Made by a program: the position numbers and the translations under genes. The notes under the pieces are model-generated. The model was not told where the DNA came from, searched no databases, and was given only the letters and a program-made list of their open reading frames with translations. This document shows positions 59,709 through 64,000 of a stretch of 64,000 nt of DNA, piece after piece (the stretch's first letter is position 1; every line of letters begins with the position of its first letter). This DNA is from Brachypodium distachyon (Eukaryota; Streptophyta; Magnoliopsida; Poales; Poaceae), in assembly GCF_000005505.3 (NCBI RefSeq), contig NC_016134.3, positions 6,262,001 through 6,326,000 on the forward strand. The letters run 5' to 3'.

Positions 59709-60355
59709 TGCTAGGTAGGATTTCTCTTGCTCTATGTTTTTGTTTTGCAGGAATTTCTCTATGCTTTTGTATGTCTGTGCTCCTTCTTGCTGCTTGTTGT
59801 TATCCTCTTAGCTCAGATGAACGTCCACCAACCATGTCGAGAGGCTTGCCAGTGGCCACCAGACAAGGTGCAACTTGCTATCTGCACCTCCAGTTTCTCC
59901 AGTATATGTCGACAAACCTTGGCCACACAACTTGGCCTAGGAACTTGTTTGCTTGCTGACGCAACTTTCGGTACAGACAAGCGTTGCGACGGACACAAGT
60001 ACTTGCCATTCATCTACGTTAGGATTGGTAAGCTATGCTATGAATGAATGGACTGGTGTGTATCTGCAAGTAAATTTGCCAGGAAGGAGAGCTGCAAGGC
60101 AGATAATGTTTCAGCTGTTGTTCCTTTGCATCTATGATTGTTATGTACAAGTTACCTGTGCAGAATTTGAACTGAAACATGGCACTTTAATTACACTCAC
60201 TAAAGCTCACCAGCGGGGGAAAAAGCAGAACCTAGCTATTTGGTAACGTAGCAAAGATAGATTACAAGAAACACATTGCTTCAGGATGAACATGTGCCTT
60301 CTGGGTTCTGAAGGGCTCTATATACAGGAGAATACAATTCACACTGATGTGAAGC
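59709..60355. other. Intergenic between OHP1 and the DUF3754 gene
   Basis: This interval includes the OHP1 promoter and leader (minus strand) and, toward 60355, the 3' untranslated region of the DUF3754 gene. No other gene was recognised; the plus-strand frames at 59603-60047 run antisense to the OHP1 first exon or its promoter. Confidence 0.4.
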
Positions 60356-63300
60356 TTAAGAAGCGGAGTTCTGCTGCGCTCGCAACACCATTTCTTCAGT
60401 TGTGGTGCCTATGATCTCATTGGCACGCTTCAATGGAGCACATAAGATCCTTCCAATTGAGTCCTGCGGAGCACAAATTCATTGTAAGCATGTTAGTATA
60501 CCTTAGAATGGAAAGTAGTTTCGATGATAATTATTCAGCGAACGACTGTTAACGAATGCTGAAAAGCTCTCTGTTATCAAACTAGCATGTAGGTACATAA
60601 TCTATATAGAACATCAAAAGTTTCCGTTGTTCAAGGATAGATGATCAGCTTCCATAATTCGTTACTACCTCGCTACTATTCACCTGAAGCGCTTTAAATA
60701 AGAGGTAATAACGCTGAGCATACACTTGATTTGGTACATAAACTTGCAAAACTTAAATTTATTCGTCCAATAACTTGGTCAATATGGGCATTTTAGTCCA
60801 ATATTGGGTTCGGAGACCAAATCTTGCCACCGTGGCATGCCGTGCTGGCAAAAGCTCACACGCCAGAGTCAGTTTAGTCATATTGTTTGCAAAATACTCC
60901 TCGTCTTTATGTAAATCACATTGCTTGGTCATATAATTCCCTTCTTACAAATCCTCACTCCCTCTCAATCAGTGAAATCTCTAGGCCAAATTCCCCTCAA
61001 ACTCCCCCAATCCCAAACCACAAATCCCTAGGTCGACCGCGTGCCACCCTAGCTCTTCTTCTCTGTCGACCCTCATTCTCGGGTGACCCCCACTCCCAAG
61101 GCCGCCTCGCCTCCTATTGACATGGCTTCATCAAGCACCGTCGGATCCAACCCGCCACCCCCAGTACAGGCCTTTGCCATTCATCAACTACACGAGCTGC
61201 GGAGTTAGGGTGGCGAAGAGGTTTACAGCAACACAGAGAAGAACACGAAGCATGATTTTGTGAAATACACTAATCATCGTGGAAGTTGGACATTTTTTAT
61301 TGGTTTGATTTTGCGGTTTGCTCTGCTGGTTGATTTTCATCCGTCGACTGGTTGCTGCAATTTGTGGTGTCGGATAGGTAAATATGTTGTGTTGTTGCAA
61401 GAAAAGGGATTTGTGCCCGCCGGATCACCAATGCTCAATCCAATTGAATATTTACATGCCAGAAGAGCCTGGGCTTTCTCTCACATCCGCTGCGCGTGAG
61501 GTTTTGCCAATATGGCATGCCATGGTGGCAAGATTTGGTCTTCGAACCCCAGTTTGGACTAAAATGTTCCCAATGAGCAAGTTATTGAACGATAAATTTG
61601 GGTTTTGCAAGTTCATGTACTAAATTGCACGTCGCTGCCAAGTTTATGCATGTGCAGCGTTACGTTATTACCTCTTTATAAACATGAATCACTGAATGAA
61701 AAACCAGACTAACTTTTACCCGCCACGAAGGAAACCAGAGAGAGAAATAAGTTCCAACCTACCGGCTAGAGCTAATCCAGTTTCTAAACTGTAGACTTTG
61801 GTACAGAGAGGTGCTTGGTATAGATTTTTATATCAGAATGAATTGATTGAAAAAAATTACCCGATGAACAATACCAAGCTTCTCTAACTTCTTTACAGCA
61901 TCATGAACATCAAAATTGCACTCAGCCCCAAACTCCTCCTTAATTAGCTCTTCACAGTGCAAATCAAGATCCTGGAAGTAACAACACATGGATAAACACT
62001 ATAAGGTTCCTGAGTTCACATTAGTGAGCCGTAAGAACAAAAAGAAGTATATGAATGAATTCCATTATATAAGCCCATATCGCTACAACCACCCAAAAGT
62101 TAATTGTTGCAATAATCTTCACAAAGTGATCTCTGGCTACCATGGTTGGGCATCTAATATTTGATCAAGCAAATAGTTTACCTCGACACAAAAGCTTAAG
62201 GATGTTTGCTTTGCAGTTTTCATACATGAGTGTGCTTTCTGTTCTGACAGTGCATGATGATGCATACTTATTAGACACAAGCATCCAAAGACAAGGTAAA
62301 TTCATGAAAATATGTACTACCAATATTTAGGTTTTGTTTTGTACATTAAACCTTTGGCAAGGGATATGCATGCAATTTTGGTTCTCGGGCAACAAGATGT
62401 CAGATATGCATGCAAGTTTGGTCCAGTAAGCACTGACCATGTACATTACAGGACAGCAAGACCTACTGAAGCTAAAGTTAAAATGCAAAAAGGAAAACAA
62501 GAGTTAAATAAGTAACAGAAAATTTGATGCAATAGAAGAGATACCTAAAGAGACAAATGGAGATAAATACTAAAATAGATACAATCAAAAAGAAAGGAAG
62601 TGATATCACATCACACTAATATTCCAGCTTACTTGCATAGTTGCCTTCCCTTGCTCCATCAAAATGTAGTAAGAAATTATGACTTCTTTAACCTACATGA
62701 AAAGACGAGAAGATATCAGTACACATCACATCTTAGATATAGGTAAAACTTGTACTGCGAGATAAGTTTTAATTATTTCATACTTCTTGCTGTATCACAT
62801 CATCACATAGGTGAAGAAGTGTTCCCTTCCCGCTATCAAGCTGTTTGTCATACATTGATTTTGTAATCAAATTTTGATATAATGTCATATTTTGCTGAAA
62901 CCTGTATCACAAAAAAAAATCCATCACGTATGATAGATGACAGCAAATACCATATTGTAATATCATATTTAGTCTAACATATTAACAAAATGGCATTGAT
63001 ACAGGTATAAGAAAGTTAGAGTGGCATTTCTCCAAGTCAAGTTTTTGTAATGGCATATCTCCAACTGTGGAATAGAGAGTGGCATAGATCCAATTAACCC
63101 TATAAAAATAAACATAAGCGAGCCAACTTTTTTCAGCTTGGATTGACAACTGGTTACATAGCAATGTCTGCAGTCTGGGAAAATTACCCTCATATAAAAT
63201 GACATTTAGGAAATTAGAAAAATGATGCCTGGGATATAAAGAAATAAAGATAACAATTGAGATAAGAATTTACGTGAAGTAGATCTTAGCACAATATCCA

Positions 63301-64000
63301 ATCACACCAGACATGATTGCTATGACAACCCATACATCAGCCTTCGGCATTTCCAGGGAACCAACAAGAGTGACCTACAAGTAACAAGCAGCTGATATAG
63401 TGAAGTATTGCTATAAGTGCATCTAGGGAGAGCCAAAATAGCAGAAACATACCAAACCAATAACAGCAGAAATAAGAAACTTGACCCAATCCATTGGCGT
63501 TAAAGTCGGGTTTTTCTTCTCTGGCTACAAAACAAGTTCGAATCTAAGATCCTTAGAAACAACCCACTGAGGCACTGATGCAACTAAAAATATGTTGAAT
63601 AAATATGGATCGCGCTTCCAGTGATCTATCTTACAAGAACAATTTCCATGTCAGCCATTGGAATATTTTTGAAATGCTTTACAAATATTCCACGATCAGG
63701 CTTAGTCTTAGTGCCAGCCCTCCTGTACATATAACATCAGCACGAGAAACTAATATCAGTAAACCAACACCTGAAGCATAGAAATCCTTCATGAATATGC
63801 AGGTTGGGTGAAAAGCTACCTGTACACCACAATCATCCTATCAAATGTAGGTTCTTGGATAGTCATCTTACTCATCAAGTTTTTTATGCTGTCACCAATA
63901 TACCACTCCTGAAGGATTAAAATCAATTATTTTAATACCAAACTTTATCTGATACAACTACTACCAACCTTAGCTCAATTTTTTCTAGCCGAATGCGCTC
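60356..64000 (-). CDS. DUF3754 membrane protein (TMEM143-like), 3' part
   Basis: Nine minus-strand exons encode the last 260 residues. The gene continues beyond the right edge. Exons: 63965-64000 (cut), 63820-63908, 63635-63722, 63453-63524, 63274-63374, 62784-62901, 62633-62692, 61861-61971, 60356-60463. Joins are GT-AG and keep the frame. Readable blocks are VVYRRAGTKTKPDRGIFVKH, FKNIPMADMEIVLPEKKNPT, LTPMDWVKFLISAVIGL, and then DVWVVIAIMSGVIGYCAKIY. The last two are membrane spans. They are followed by the soluble CDDVIQQEVKEVIISYYILM and a winged-helix-like end, KKLEKLGIVHRDSIGRI. These match plant DUF3754 (PF12576) proteins, relatives of mitochondrial TMEM143, whose function is unknown. 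The last intron (60464-61860) carries a transposon. Confidence 0.9.
60734..61621. mobile_element. Non-autonomous element with ~130-bp terminal inverted repeats
   Basis: The left arm 60734-60864 (GTACATAAACTTGCAAAAC...) and the right arm 61491-61621, reverse-complemented (GTACATGAACTTGCAAAAC...), align along their whole length with scattered mismatches, including ACCAAATCTTGCCACC and TGGCATGCC in both. The ~0.6 kb centre is GC-richer and has an ATG frame at 61122-61208 (MASSSTVGSNPPPPVQAF...) after a leader-like C-rich stretch. This suggests captured or remnant gene sequence. Arm length fits Mutator-like elements. A 9-bp target duplication was not found. It lies in the last intron of the DUF3754 gene. 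Confidence 0.75.

Overview
This window is nuclear DNA from a grass, most likely a pooid such as a wheat, barley or Brachypodium relative. The reasons are GC-rich first exons, GT-AG introns, many Stowaway-type MITEs with CTCCCTCCGTCC ends, LINE and LTR debris, and proteins that read as cereal versions of known families. The species is inferred, not proven. No bacterial operon, CRISPR array, rRNA or convincing tRNA gene was seen.

Layout. 1-8.9 kb is gene-poor repeat DNA: a minus-strand LINE tail, a plus-strand LINE reverse transcriptase split by a roughly 3.2 kb LTR-like insertion, and an unrecognised gene fragment near 7.7-8.05 kb. At 9.0-12.1 kb lies a two-exon FLOURY1-like (GTD-binding/DUF593) membrane protein gene. 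12.5-14.5 kb holds a Tourist-like MITE, a 30-bp tandem repeat and a diverged element with inverted and direct copies. At 15.3-16.1 kb is an intronless Lhcb1 gene (minus). At 17.2-19.0 kb is a small two-exon membrane protein gene (minus). It is divergent from a 19-exon DEAD-box helicase gene of the RH28/Drs1/DDX27 type (19.5-29.8 kb, plus). Next come a DUF247 gene (30.6-32.3 kb, plus) and an 11-exon DCN1-like gene (34.2-38.5 kb, minus).

38.6-50.4 kb is mostly repeats and relics: an LTR-like region, a DUF295 F-box pseudogene, a truncated LINE with a 13-bp target duplication, a Mutator-type MITE with a perfect 9-bp duplication, and a 720-bp solo Copia-like LTR with a 5-bp duplication. At 51.8-55.0 kb is a KIPK-type AGC kinase gene with a leader intron. 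At 59.1-59.7 kb is a three-exon OHP1 gene (minus). At 60.4-64.0 kb is the 3' part of a DUF3754 membrane protein gene (minus) that runs off the right edge. Its last intron holds a non-autonomous element with about 130-bp terminal inverted repeats.

The genes do not form a pathway. Two are photosynthetic (Lhcb1, OHP1). The others serve ribosome biogenesis (RH28), cullin neddylation (DCN1-like) and signalling (KIPK-like), or are plant families of uncertain role (DUF247, DUF3754, FLOURY1-like, the small membrane protein). Exon models were built by hand from splice signals, reading-frame closure and remembered family sequences. In every complete model the exon lengths add up to an open frame. I did not find a clear undescribed system. 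The most unusual signals are very short poly(A)-ended insertions with 10-12 bp duplications, nested MITEs, and the inverted-repeat element in the DUF3754 intron.
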